NCBI GenBank assembly: GCA_937934595.1
Contig: CALGZA010000057.1
Span: 1 to 37,352, forward strand
Origin: an uncultured Verrucomicrobiales bacterium
Lineage (GTDB): Bacteria > Verrucomicrobiota > Verrucomicrobiia > Verrucomicrobiales > Akkermansiaceae
Length of the DNA: 37,352 nt
Direction: 5' to 3'
The notes under the pieces: model-generated
The model's input: only the letters and a program-made list of their open reading frames with translations
Database searches by the model: none
Told to the model about the DNA's origin: nothing
Shown: positions 1-8,070 of the stretch, piece by piece
How positions within the stretch are numbered: the stretch's first letter is position 1
Layout: each line of letters starts with the position of its first letter
Translations under genes and position numbers: made by a program

Positions 1-1904
1 ACGCCCACGCAGAGAAAACCAAAAAAATCGTCATCCTAGAAAATTTACCCGATGCAGAAACCCTCAAAAAGCTCTCCAAACGCGCTCCCAAACAACACGT
101 CATCCTCACCCTCCTCAAAGGCAATTCAGGACAAATCCCCCTCACAGACCTCGGCGGCGGCGCAGTCACCAGCTCAGTCAAATCCCTAGAAAAAAAAGGC
201 TACGTCACCATCAAGCATGAAGCTGTAAGACGCGACCCAGACGAAGACCAAGAATTCCTAGAAACCAAACCACTCAAACTAAACGACGAACAAGAAATAG
301 CCCTAACAGAAATCCTCAAAACCCCAACTGACGACCAATTCAAAAAAACAATCCTTCTCCACGGAGTCACCGGATCAGGTAAAACAGAAGTCTACCTCCA
401 AGCCGTCCAAGCCCACCTAGACCAAGGAAAAACCGCCCTCATCCTCATCCCAGAAATCTCTCTAACACCCCAGACTGTCCAGAGGTTCAAGTCCCGCTTC
501 GCCTCCCTCCAAGACCAAGTCGCCGTCCTCCACTCTCACCTATCACAAGGCGAGCGATTCGATGAATGGCACCGCATCCGCAAAGGAAAAGCACGCATCG
601 TCATCGGCGCTCGCTCAGCCATCTTCGCACCACTAAAAGACCTAGGCATCATCATCGTAGACGAAGAACACGAAAACACCTACAAACAAGAAACATCCCC
701 ACGCTACCACGGCCGTGACATCGCCGTCCTCCGTGCCCACCTAGAAAACGCCACCATCGTCCTCGGATCAGCCACTCCATCACTAGAATCATTCCATAAC
801 ACCCAAACCGGAAAATACCAACTCGTCAAACTCATCCACCGCGCAGACCACCAAAGCATGCCCATCATCCGCGTCCTCGACATGAAACTCGAAGCCCAAA
901 AACAAAAAGGACGTGACCCCATCCTCTCAGACAAACTCCGCGTCTCCATGGAAGCCAAACTCAAAAATGGCGAACAAATCATCCTCTTCCTAAACCGCCG
1001 TGGCTTCGCTCGCTCACTCCAGTGCCCACCCTGCGGACACGTCTGCGAGTGCCAGCACTGCGCCATCCCACTCACCTACCACAAAGCAGAAGAACGCCTC
1101 GTCTGCCACATGTGCGGATACCAAACCATCACACCCAGAAAATGCCCAGAATGCGGTGACAAAGCAATCCGCCTCCAAGGATTCGGCACAGAAAAAGTAG
1201 AAAATATCATCCAGAAAATATTCCCCCAGTCCAGAATCGCCCGCATAGATGCAGACACCATGCGCCGTAAAAACGCACTCCGTGACACCCTCGCCAAATT
1301 CAAAGCCAACAAAATCGACATCATCATCGGCACCCAAATGATCGCCAAAGGCCTCCACTTCCCAAACGTCACCCTAGTAGGCATCCTAAACGCAGACCTC
1401 GGACTCCACGTCCCAGACTTCCGCGCCGGCGAACGCACCTTCCAGCTCATCACCCAAGTCGCAGGCAGAGCCGGCAGAGGCGAGCTAGAAGGAGAAGTCG
1501 TCATACAGACCTTCACCCCACACTCCCCATCCATCCAGTTCGCCCGCCACCACGACTTCGAAGGCTACGCCGAACAAGAACTCCAATTCAGAAATCAATT
1601 CCAGTTCCCCCCCTTCGCCCACGTCGCCCTCCTAGGCACCCGCTCCACCCACGAGCGCCGCGCAGAATTCACCCTAGAAAACCTCCACAAGCGCCTAAAG
1701 AAAAACCTCCCACCCCACATCGAACTAGGAGAACCCCTCCCATCCCCACTAACAAAAGCCCACGGCCAATTCCGCTACCAGCTCATGCTAAAATCCACAT
1801 CCGCACGCGCCCTCTCAAAATACATCAAAGAAATCCTAAAACAAACCCCACCCCCAGAAGACGTAAACATCATCTTCGACATGGACGCACTCAGCTTCTT
1901 CTAA
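1..1904 (+). CDS. priA: Primosomal replication restart helicase PriA, 5'-truncated by window edge
   Basis: PriA is the superfamily 2 DNA helicase that recognises stalled forks and reloads the replisome. The reading frame is open from base 3 and the N-terminal DNA-binding part lies outside the window. The Walker A motif GVTGSGKT is at 363-386 and the DEEH box at 660-671. All eight zinc-binding cysteines expected of PriA are present between 1023 and 1154: CPPC, CQHC with an extra Cys between them, CHMC and CPEC. The helicase C-terminal motif with QVAGRAGRG follows at about 1459-1485. The protein ends normally at TAA, so only the start is missing. Codons are rich in C and A at third positions, as in other + strand genes here. 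The identification is secure from motif order and the zinc cluster. Confidence 0.96.
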   Translation, partial: AHAEKTKKIVILENLPDAETLKKLSKRAPKQHVILTLLKGNSGQIPLTDLGGGAVTSSVKSLEKKGYVTIKHEAVRRDPDEDQEFLETKPLKLNDEQEIALTEILKTPTDDQFKKTILLHGVTGSGKTEVYLQAVQAHLDQGKTALILIPEISLTPQTVQRFKSRFASLQDQVAVLHSHLSQGERFDEWHRIRKGKARIVIGARSAIFAPLKDLGIIIVDEEHENTYKQETSPRYHGRDIAVLRAHLENATIVLGSATPSLESFHNTQTGKYQLVKLIHRADHQSMPIIRVLDMKLEAQKQKGRDPILSDKLRVSMEAKLKNGEQIILFLNRRGFARSLQCPPCGHVCECQHCAIPLTYHKAEERLVCHMCGYQTITPRKCPECGDKAIRLQGFGTEKVENIIQKIFPQSRIARIDADTMRRKNALRDTLAKFKANKIDIIIGTQMIAKGLHFPNVTLVGILNADLGLHVPDFRAGERTFQLITQVAGRAGRGELEGEVVIQTFTPHSPSIQFARHHDFEGYAEQELQFRNQFQFPPFAHVALLGTRSTHERRAEFTLENLHKRLKKNLPPHIELGEPLPSPLTKAHGQFRYQLMLKSTSARALSKYIKEILKQTPPPEDVNIIFDMDALSFF

Positions 1905-2012
1905 AGAAAATACCCAAATCACCCTTCACACATAACCACACGTTCTTAAAAACTCACTTTTCACCAACACCAAACCTAGTATGGCCAAAACATAAAAATA
2001 AAAACAAAAATT

Positions 2013-2038
2013 AATCCAAAAGCTCAATCCAAAAGCTC
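2013..2038. repeat. Perfect 13-bp tandem duplication
   Basis: The unit AATCCAAAAGCTC occurs twice in direct succession (2013-2025 and 2026-2038). It lies immediately before the recognisable part of the restriction-subunit remnant and may mark the point where the upstream part of that gene was lost. Deletion by slippage or illegitimate joining is an inference. Confidence 0.7.
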
Positions 2039-2039
2039 G

Positions 2040-2404
2040 ATAACCTCATTCATAGAAGAAAAAGATAAACTCCTCGCCACTATCCAAGACCAATTTGCCA
2101 AGCAAGAATTCAAATCAGAAGAAGAAGTTCAAGCATTTCTTAATCAATTCACCGGTCGTAAAATGGAACCCAACAAGCCATCATCCAAATCAAAGACTAC
2201 GATCCTCAGCAACAAGCATTCCTCAACTTCGTCATCGCCCAATACGTAAAACAAGGAGTATCTGAATTAGATGACGCTAAACTAAGTGAACTTCTAAAAC
2301 TCAACTACGGAGCTATAACCGATGCCAAAGAAGCCCTAGGATCCATCCCCACCATCAGAGAAAGCTTTATCGGCTTCCAAAAACACCTTTACCAAGTCAG
2401 CTAG
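2040..2404 (+). pseudogene. Frameshifted remnant of type I restriction R subunit C-terminus (HsdR-like)
   Basis: The stretch from 2040 to about 2165 reads in one frame (ITSFIEEKDKLL..., then EEEVQAFLNQFTGRK). From about 2162 to the TAG at 2402-2404 the sense continues in another frame: AFLNFVIAQYVKQGVSEL, LLKLNYGAITDAKEALGS, then IRESFIGFQKHLYQVS. The frame switch lies between 2162 and 2174, because the second frame has a TAA at 2159-2161. The second part resembles my recollection of the extreme C-terminus of EcoEI-type HsdR subunits, with its QYV.xGVxELD, LLxLxYG and GFQKxLYQ pattern. No helicase or nuclease motif, hsdM or hsdS is present. I infer a decayed tail of a lost restriction system. 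The family name is less certain than the frameshift. Confidence 0.62.
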
Positions 2405-2442
2405 TCATCCGTCTTGTGTAAAAAACACTCCAGCAATAAAAC

Positions 2443-3744
2443 TCAAAATTCACCATTCAAAAACCTCTTCTTATACCGCCTCGGCATCGCCTTCAAATCC
2501 ACCCTCAACAAACAATAAATCGCATCATTAAAACTCTCCTCAACCTGAAACGACATAAACCGAGCCCCCAACGCCACATAATAACGAATCAACGGAGGAA
2601 TAGACCGCTCCCCAGCCTCTAACTCCTCTATCACCCCATTTAGTTTATTCAGCCCCATCCCAGACCAAGCATCCGCCACCAGCCCATGATACTTCGTCTC
2701 CGCCACAAACGGCACCTTAGCACTCACACACTCTCTCAGCTCCTCGCACTCACCATAAAATCGATCCAGCGTATCCACCATAATCGCCTGACTAAGCGGC
2801 GTAAAAGAAGCTGAAATAGTAACCGACCCAAAAAGCGTAAAACAATCCCTAGCCACCGCAGCCAGACCTATCCCCTTCCACAAAGCATCTAACATCTGCG
2901 GATTCCTCTGATAACAAGGCAAAATAAACGACCGGCTCAACTCCATCGCATTCCCCCCCTCAGCCATGCGCTCATAAAACTCCCTCTTAAAATCAAAAAC
3001 ACCATCCAAATAAACCCCCTCCTCTCCATAAGTCTCAATAATCTCCCTAGTAAAACCTAACCGGTAAGCCCCAACAAACCCACCAGCCCTCTTATCCCAT
3101 AACAACAAATGATCATAATACCCATCCTCATCAGACACATCCACCTCCTTACCAGAACCAGCACCAATAGCCGCAAACGTCACAGCCCTCGCTCTACCTA
3201 TCAAATCCATCACAGCAGGCGCCTCACTACCCTTAAAAAGATACAGAGCCAAACTCTCAGACGCATACAAACAATGCTCATCACCTAAAAAATCAATCTC
3301 ACCAAGAACCGCATCACTAACAACCAATCCAGCCCCACCATCAGCAACATCCACCGCCACCTCCTTCAAAGGCTCCGCCATATCACCAGCCATCATACAC
3401 CACGCATAAAGCATCGCACCCACATTGCGAGAAGCCCTTAACCTAACCACCTCCTCAGGACTAAATAACTTACCTATCCTATACCCGCCAGCCCCCACAT
3501 TCAAAACAAGAATCCCATCACCCTCAGAAACGCGACCCAATAAATCATCAGACCAGCCACCACCATCTAACAAATCAACAACACAAAACGTCAACCGAGG
3601 CAGAGAAGAATCCCCACAATAACCCGCCGCACAACCACTCAAAACCACATCACCCATCCCCCCAACATCATCACCATAACGATTAGCCAAAACCGTAACA
3701 GGAAACAACACTCCATCTAAAACATCTCTCAAACTACCACCCAT
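2443..3744 (-). CDS. GNAT/hemolysin-like N-acyltransferase with unrecognised N-terminal region
   Basis: The middle of this 433-residue protein (about 195-300) matches the Acetyltransf_5 / OlsB-like GNAT fold. It contains YDHLLLWDKRAGGFVGAYRL, followed by the ELSRSFILPCYQRN step and a short helix. Relatives move acyl groups from acyl-ACP to amines such as ornithine to build aminolipids. The C-terminus (RVDLKAMPRRYKKRFL) is typical of that family. Residues 1-150 are Gly/Val/Asp-rich and I do not recognise them. They lack the HxxxxD motif of a PlsC acyltransferase, so this is not an obvious bifunctional OlsF. The ATG at 3744 is preceded by AGGG at a good distance. The nearest - strand neighbour is the small membrane protein upstream, across a 7-bp repeat array. 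Substrate unknown. Confidence 0.72.
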   Translation of the reverse strand: MGGSLRDVLDGVLFPVTVLANRYGDDVGGMGDVVLSGCAAGYCGDSSLPRLTFCVVDLLDGGGWSDDLLGRVSEGDGILVLNVGAGGYRIGKLFSPEEVVRLRASRNVGAMLYAWCMMAGDMAEPLKEVAVDVADGGAGLVVSDAVLGEIDFLGDEHCLYASESLALYLFKGSEAPAVMDLIGRARAVTFAAIGAGSGKEVDVSDEDGYYDHLLLWDKRAGGFVGAYRLGFTREIIETYGEEGVYLDGVFDFKREFYERMAEGGNAMELSRSFILPCYQRNPQMLDALWKGIGLAAVARDCFTLFGSVTISASFTPLSQAIMVDTLDRFYGECEELRECVSAKVPFVAETKYHGLVADAWSGMGLNKLNGVIEELEAGERSIPPLIRYYVALGARFMSFQVEESFNDAIYCLLRVDLKAMPRRYKKRFLNGEF

Positions 3745-3755
3745 AACAAAACCCT

Positions 3756-3820
3756 ACAGTCAACAGTCAACATTCTAAATTCTAAATTCTAAATTCTAAA
3801 TTCAACATTCCAAATTCCAA
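3756..3820. repeat. 7-bp periodic tandem repeat array
   Basis: Two copies of ACAGTCA (3756-3769) are followed, after two bases, by seven heptamers: ATTCTAA four times (3772-3799), ATTCAAC once, then ATTCCAA twice (to 3820). The array sits between two - strand genes and ends three bases before the stop codon of the upstream small membrane protein. Changes between units keep the 7-bp phase. No dyad symmetry strong enough for a terminator is visible. Confidence 0.85.
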
Positions 3821-3822
3821 AC

Positions 3823-4119
3823 TCACTTTATAAACTCATCAAACTTAGACTTCAGTTCATCTCCCTTAGACACCTGTTCTTCAGTCCGCTTCTCACTCTC
3901 CAGATTCCGCGCCTCTATACGCTCCTCCAGCCAGTATTTCTCCTCAGCATCACGATCTTTCTCAGAACCTATATCCTTCTCAACCCTCTCTACCTTCTGC
4001 CGAGCTAATTCATCAGCTAAGTCCCGCCGAGCAATCATAAGACTCATAACCAAATAAACAATCACACCACCTATAACAAAGGCAACAACGAGCGGTAAAT
4101 TTTTCTTAAATGAGATCAT
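3823..4119 (-). CDS. Small single-span membrane protein with charged coiled-coil tail
   Basis: From the ATG at 4119 the product is 98 residues. It has a short basic N-terminus (MISFKKN), one hydrophobic span at about residues 8-28, then a long highly charged stretch rich in E, K, R and D with heptad-like spacing, predicted to be a helix or coiled coil. No family is recognised. A longer version would begin with TTG at 4185 and add 22 mostly hydrophobic residues. I prefer the ATG because a basic segment followed by the span is a conventional N-terminus. Neither start has a clear Shine-Dalgarno sequence. The stop codon abuts the heptamer array downstream. Confidence 0.6.
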   Translation of the reverse strand: MISFKKNLPLVVAFVIGGVIVYLVMSLMIARRDLADELARQKVERVEKDIGSEKDRDAEEKYWLEERIEARNLESEKRTEEQVSKGDELKSKFDEFIK

Positions 4120-4297
4120 AACAGGAATAACTTGGCCTAAAATGAACAAAATTACCCCAGAATATAAAGAACAAATAAAGAACAACCAACAAATCTCATC
4201 AAAAGTTCACCTTACTCAACTAACGGATCACCATAAATAAAAAACACGCAAAATATTCGTAAGATTCCAATACCACCACCCGTAAATAAATATCAAT

Positions 4298-5071
4298 ATG
4301 AAATGTGTATTCGTTATTACCTGCTGTATTTGTTGTCTCTCGTTTTTAACCACTAAACAAATCCTCGCCCTATCAACATCTATCCTCAGTGACTCAGACA
4401 AAGTCCCAGAGCAACCTCATAGCCTCCCCACAGACACCCCAAAACCAAACCAAATACCAACTCAAATAAAACCAGACAGCCTACCCATAATCCCAGTCAC
4501 CCCCACAAATAAGCAACCCCCACTCATAATAAAACCAACCACACCATCTATCACCAAAGAAAAACCAACCCAAAAAAAAGGAAACATCATACACACATAC
4601 AACAAAGTCCACATCTACTCTAATGGAAACAACTTCACCACCAGCCAAGGCAACCACTACGCATCAGACGGATACTACTACGGACAAAAATGGCAGTGCG
4701 TAGAATTCGTAAAACGCTACTTCCACATTGCCCATAAGCACCACATGCCAAACGTCTGGGGACACGCCAAAAACTTCTTCAACCCAAAAATAAAACACGG
4801 CAAACACAACTCAGAAAGAAACATGACCCAGTTCCATAACGGCAAAAATCAACCACCAAAAGTAAACGACCTCATCGTATGGAACAACATGAGCTCATTC
4901 GGACACGTAGCCATCATCTCAAAAGTCAATGCCAACTCAATAACCGTCGTCCAACAAAACATCCCAAACCAACCAATAGAAAAAATACCATACTCAAAAA
5001 TAAACAACAAACACCAAGTAGGAACACCTCACTCAGGAAACCAACCAATAGGATGGCTCAGAATACCATAA
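4298..5071 (+). CDS. Secreted CHAP-domain amidase/endopeptidase
   Basis: The product (257 residues) starts with a signal peptide-like segment (residues 1-25, Cys-rich hydrophobic core). A Pro/Thr/Lys-rich linker follows to about residue 95, then a C-terminal CHAP domain. The presumed catalytic residues are visible: Cys134 in KWQCVEFVKRYF, His203 in FGHVAIISKV and Asn221 in VVQQN. CHAP domains cleave peptidoglycan cross-bridges or amide bonds, or split glutathionylspermidine. The secretion signal and linker favour a cell-wall role. Composition is extreme (many K, N, P, T, H and few G, D, V), in keeping with the G-poor coding strand. No Shine-Dalgarno precedes the ATG. It stands alone between - strand genes. 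Substrate not known. Confidence 0.82.
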   Translation: MKCVFVITCCICCLSFLTTKQILALSTSILSDSDKVPEQPHSLPTDTPKPNQIPTQIKPDSLPIIPVTPTNKQPPLIIKPTTPSITKEKPTQKKGNIIHTYNKVHIYSNGNNFTTSQGNHYASDGYYYGQKWQCVEFVKRYFHIAHKHHMPNVWGHAKNFFNPKIKHGKHNSERNMTQFHNGKNQPPKVNDLIVWNNMSSFGHVAIISKVNANSITVVQQNIPNQPIEKIPYSKINNKHQVGTPHSGNQPIGWLRIP

Positions 5072-5110
5072 TCACATGAAACAAAACAAATACTCTCCCG
5101 CCATGAAAAA

Positions 5111-5133
5111 CCAACCAAACCAACCAAACCAAC
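5111..5133. repeat. Short 9-bp tandem repeat
   Basis: CCAACCAAA is repeated about two and a half times between the convergent CHAP and hrpB genes. It is probably slippage-prone simple sequence with no evident function. Confidence 0.5.
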
Positions 5134-5137
5134 AATC

Positions 5138-7726
5138 CTACCTCCCCTCACCAGTCCAATTATGCTTAGGATAACGACCAGCCAAATCCTTCTTCATCTG
5201 ATCAAAACCAGACTCCCAAAAACTCTCTAAATCCTGAGTCATCTGCCAAGGCCGCTGATTCGGCGCACAGATATGAATCTGCACTATCACAGCACCATTC
5301 GCTATCGTCGGAGAAACCCGCACACCATAAAGCCTCTGAACCGTCAGCGCAATAGAAGGAGGCTTCCCTAACTCATACTTCAACTTCACACTCTGACCAT
5401 TACTCAGCTTAAGCCGACTCGGAGCATAGGCCTCCATCGCAGCATGCTGACCAGCAGACAACCAACCCTCAAGAGCCGGCATCACCTCCTTATCCTTAAT
5501 CTGCTTATACCCCAGCGCCCCATGACACACAGCCTCCATAGCAATAGCCCTATCCTCCTCATCAAATCCAGGTAACTCCAACTCAGGCATCCACTCCCGC
5601 AGACTCAGCAAACGCGCTATCCACTGCTCCACCCCAGCATCCCACTTCTTAAGCTTCAGCTCACCACTCGCCACGCGCTCAGACAATAAACCAGCAGCCT
5701 CATCCAGATCAATATCCCTATCTCCCACATCCTTACAAGAAATCACCAAATCCTGATAACGTAACTCATAACGATTCACCACCCTCCGTATCTTCTCATC
5801 ATAAACAGCCCTATTCCCCTCCATCAGAAACTTCCCTCGCAGATCCCTCACATCCTCCAATGACACACCCGTGCATCCACCCAGATGAACCGTCACATCT
5901 CGAGCTCCCACCTCAGTCATACCCGTCACCACAAATAACTCCACACTCTTAACAGCACTCTCAGATGAAATCTTTCCAGACCTACCACCCGTCACCCTAC
6001 ATGACAAATTACCAGCTCCAGAACGCACCCCCAACCTATCACCATACCCCACCAACATCGCCCTACTAAACCCAGCAGCTCGTTTACAAAAATCCACACC
6101 ACCCACATCCCACCCCATCCGCGCCACCACTCGCTCCAGCTGCCTCACACCCTGCTGCACCTCACGCGCCACCCTAGCCATCACACCTATCCCAGAACAC
6201 CGCTGTGGACTAAACTGCATCGCCTCAGCAGACTCATAAGCCCTATAATCAACCGCAAAATCACTCACATCATCATCATACAAAAATGCACCCCGCCCCA
6301 CCTCATGACCACCCCTCATAAACAAACCACCACTATCAGTCTGCATCAAAGCTATCGCAAAAATAACCTCCCCCAAGCAACCCTCATCCCTCCCCGCCAT
6401 CAGTAACCTACCCTCCCGCGGATGCAAAGGCATCTGCCCCATACTCCTTCCCATAACCGTTATCCTCCCTCCATCCTCACTATCCACAGCCTCCAAATGA
6501 TCCAAAACACCCATCGCATGCTCCACTGAAACAACCACAGGAACATCAAGCCACCTAAAATCAAACAAATCTACCACCCCGCGAGCCTTCAGCCTCAACC
6601 CCACCTCAGTCAAATCCACCCTCCGCACCTCCGGCACCTCATACTCAGACCTCCTCCCATGATCCGCCTCACTCCACAGCCTCACACACCTTCCCGGCGC
6701 CACACGCCCAGCCCTACCAGCACGCTGATCCGCTGACGCCCTAGATATCTTCTTCACAAACAACGTATCCATCCCTCGTAACGCATCAAACTCAGATATC
6801 CTAGCCAAGCCACCATCTATAACCGTACACACACCAGGAATCGTCAGCGAAGTCTCAGCCACATTCGTAGATACGATAATCCGCGGCCCACCACCATCCC
6901 TCACAGCCCTATCCTGCTGCTCAGCCTTCAGCCCACCATAAAGCGGACAGATCTCCCACCCCCCATTCTGATCAGAACTAAGCCTCCTCTGCTCTAACAA
7001 AGTAATCGTCTTCTGTATCTCATAAACCCCAGGCATAAAAATAAGAATATTCCCACACCCCTCCACCACCACAGCATCCATCACAGCCCTCACACATCGC
7101 TCCCACATCGGCTCATCACCACTACCATAGCCACTACTCACCCTAGACCTCACCAAAGCATGCTGATAAGACACCTCCACAGGATAAGACCTCCCCCCAG
7201 CCTCTATCACCCTACAAGGCGCCAAATAATCCTCCAAACCACCCACATCCATCGTCGCAGACATCACACAAACCTTCAAATCCGCCCTACAACCCTCCTG
7301 AAGACTCAGACAATCCGCCAGCGCTACATCCATCGCCAAACGCCGCTCATGAAACTCATCAAATAAAACAGCTCCCACACCCTCCAAAACAGGATTCTCC
7401 TCCAGCCAACGCTGAAAAACCCCATCCGTTACATAAATAATACGCGACTCAGCACTCATCTTATTATCATATCGCACCACATAGCCCACCTCACCACCCA
7501 GCCGCACACCACGCATACCAGCCACCCGCTGCGCCAGCATCCGCGCAGCTATCCTCCTCGGCTGCACCACCACCACACTCCCAGACATACCAGCATCCAA
7601 AAGCATTCCTGGTAATCCAGTAGACTTACCAGAACCAGTCGGCGCCTTCACCAAAACACGCCAAAGCCCATCAGAAGAAAAATCCTCTAACAGCTCACCC
7701 TCTACTTCATAAATTGGAAGATCCAT
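5138..7726 (-). CDS. hrpB: ATP-dependent helicase HrpB (DEAH/RHA family)
   Basis: HrpB is a bacterial DEAH-box helicase of the DHX/RHA group with a poorly defined RNA-related role. Numbered from the ATG at 7726 (862 residues), Walker A APTGSGKST is at 28-36, the DEFHER box at 123-128 and motif III SAT at 156-158. Motif V (STNVAETSLTIPG) and motif VI (QRAGRAGR) follow in order. The C-terminus carries the HrpB-specific ending, with RPWQMTQDLESFW and GRYPKHNW. A TTG at 7795 would add 23 residues, but the ATG start MDLPIYEVEGELL aligns with the usual HrpB beginning. Only a weak AAAGTG precedes it. The protein is Val/Gly/Asp-rich, as expected for the G/T-rich strand. Function follows from family membership only. 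Confidence 0.95.
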   Translation of the reverse strand: MDLPIYEVEGELLEDFSSDGLWRVLVKAPTGSGKSTGLPGMLLDAGMSGSVVVVQPRRIAARMLAQRVAGMRGVRLGGEVGYVVRYDNKMSAESRIIYVTDGVFQRWLEENPVLEGVGAVLFDEFHERRLAMDVALADCLSLQEGCRADLKVCVMSATMDVGGLEDYLAPCRVIEAGGRSYPVEVSYQHALVRSRVSSGYGSGDEPMWERCVRAVMDAVVVEGCGNILIFMPGVYEIQKTITLLEQRRLSSDQNGGWEICPLYGGLKAEQQDRAVRDGGGPRIIVSTNVAETSLTIPGVCTVIDGGLARISEFDALRGMDTLFVKKISRASADQRAGRAGRVAPGRCVRLWSEADHGRRSEYEVPEVRRVDLTEVGLRLKARGVVDLFDFRWLDVPVVVSVEHAMGVLDHLEAVDSEDGGRITVMGRSMGQMPLHPREGRLLMAGRDEGCLGEVIFAIALMQTDSGGLFMRGGHEVGRGAFLYDDDVSDFAVDYRAYESAEAMQFSPQRCSGIGVMARVAREVQQGVRQLERVVARMGWDVGGVDFCKRAAGFSRAMLVGYGDRLGVRSGAGNLSCRVTGGRSGKISSESAVKSVELFVVTGMTEVGARDVTVHLGGCTGVSLEDVRDLRGKFLMEGNRAVYDEKIRRVVNRYELRYQDLVISCKDVGDRDIDLDEAAGLLSERVASGELKLKKWDAGVEQWIARLLSLREWMPELELPGFDEEDRAIAMEAVCHGALGYKQIKDKEVMPALEGWLSAGQHAAMEAYAPSRLKLSNGQSVKLKYELGKPPSIALTVQRLYGVRVSPTIANGAVIVQIHICAPNQRPWQMTQDLESFWESGFDQMKKDLAGRYPKHNWTGEGR

Positions 7727-8070
7727 CACTTTGTAAAAAACCAATAACAAATCACCACCCACATACCAAGCCCTGATAACGCCCCATACCTTCAAACAGA
7801 CTCATACCCATCACCTCAATACATCCACACATTAAATGAAGCTAAATCACTCATCCACACACAGCATCACACCCTCATCCATATCCATATCCATAATCAA
7901 ATCACCATTATCGCACCCACACCATCAAGATAAATGAACACCCACACCCAGAAAATACTGAAATCACTGCTTGTCACACTAAATTGATCTGATAATAACT
8001 TCCCCCTATTCGTTGTTGAGCCATGCCTCAGCCGAAAACACACTAACTAAAAAAGTAACATATACTAAAA
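7727..8070. other. Divergent intergenic region between hrpB and the MFS gene
   Basis: About 344 bases without a convincing gene. The first 69 bases next to hrpB could be coding if its TTG start were used. The rest is A/C-rich with scattered stops. The only ordered element seen is a candidate promoter reading toward the transporter. No terminator hairpin or riboswitch-like structure was recognised. Confidence 0.5.
7971..7998 (+). promoter_or_regulatory. Candidate sigma70-type promoter for the MFS gene
   Basis: TTGTCA (7971-7976) and TAATAA (7993-7998) are separated by 16 bases and lie about 70 bases before the ATG at 8071. The -35 box matches five of six consensus bases and the -10 box is A/T-rich. 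Found by eye; a start site has not been demonstrated. Confidence 0.35.

Noticed and set aside
3756-3820. Possible CRISPR-like array
   Set aside because: Units are only 7 bp and contiguous, with no spacers and no cas genes nearby.
7160-7366. Arg/His/Thr-rich open frame antisense to hrpB
   Set aside because: It is a shadow frame produced by the C/A-rich strand; similar frames lie opposite or within several genes.
7727-7795. TTG start giving hrpB 23 extra residues
   Set aside because: HrpB proteins normally begin like the product of the ATG at 7726, and the extension lacks family likeness.
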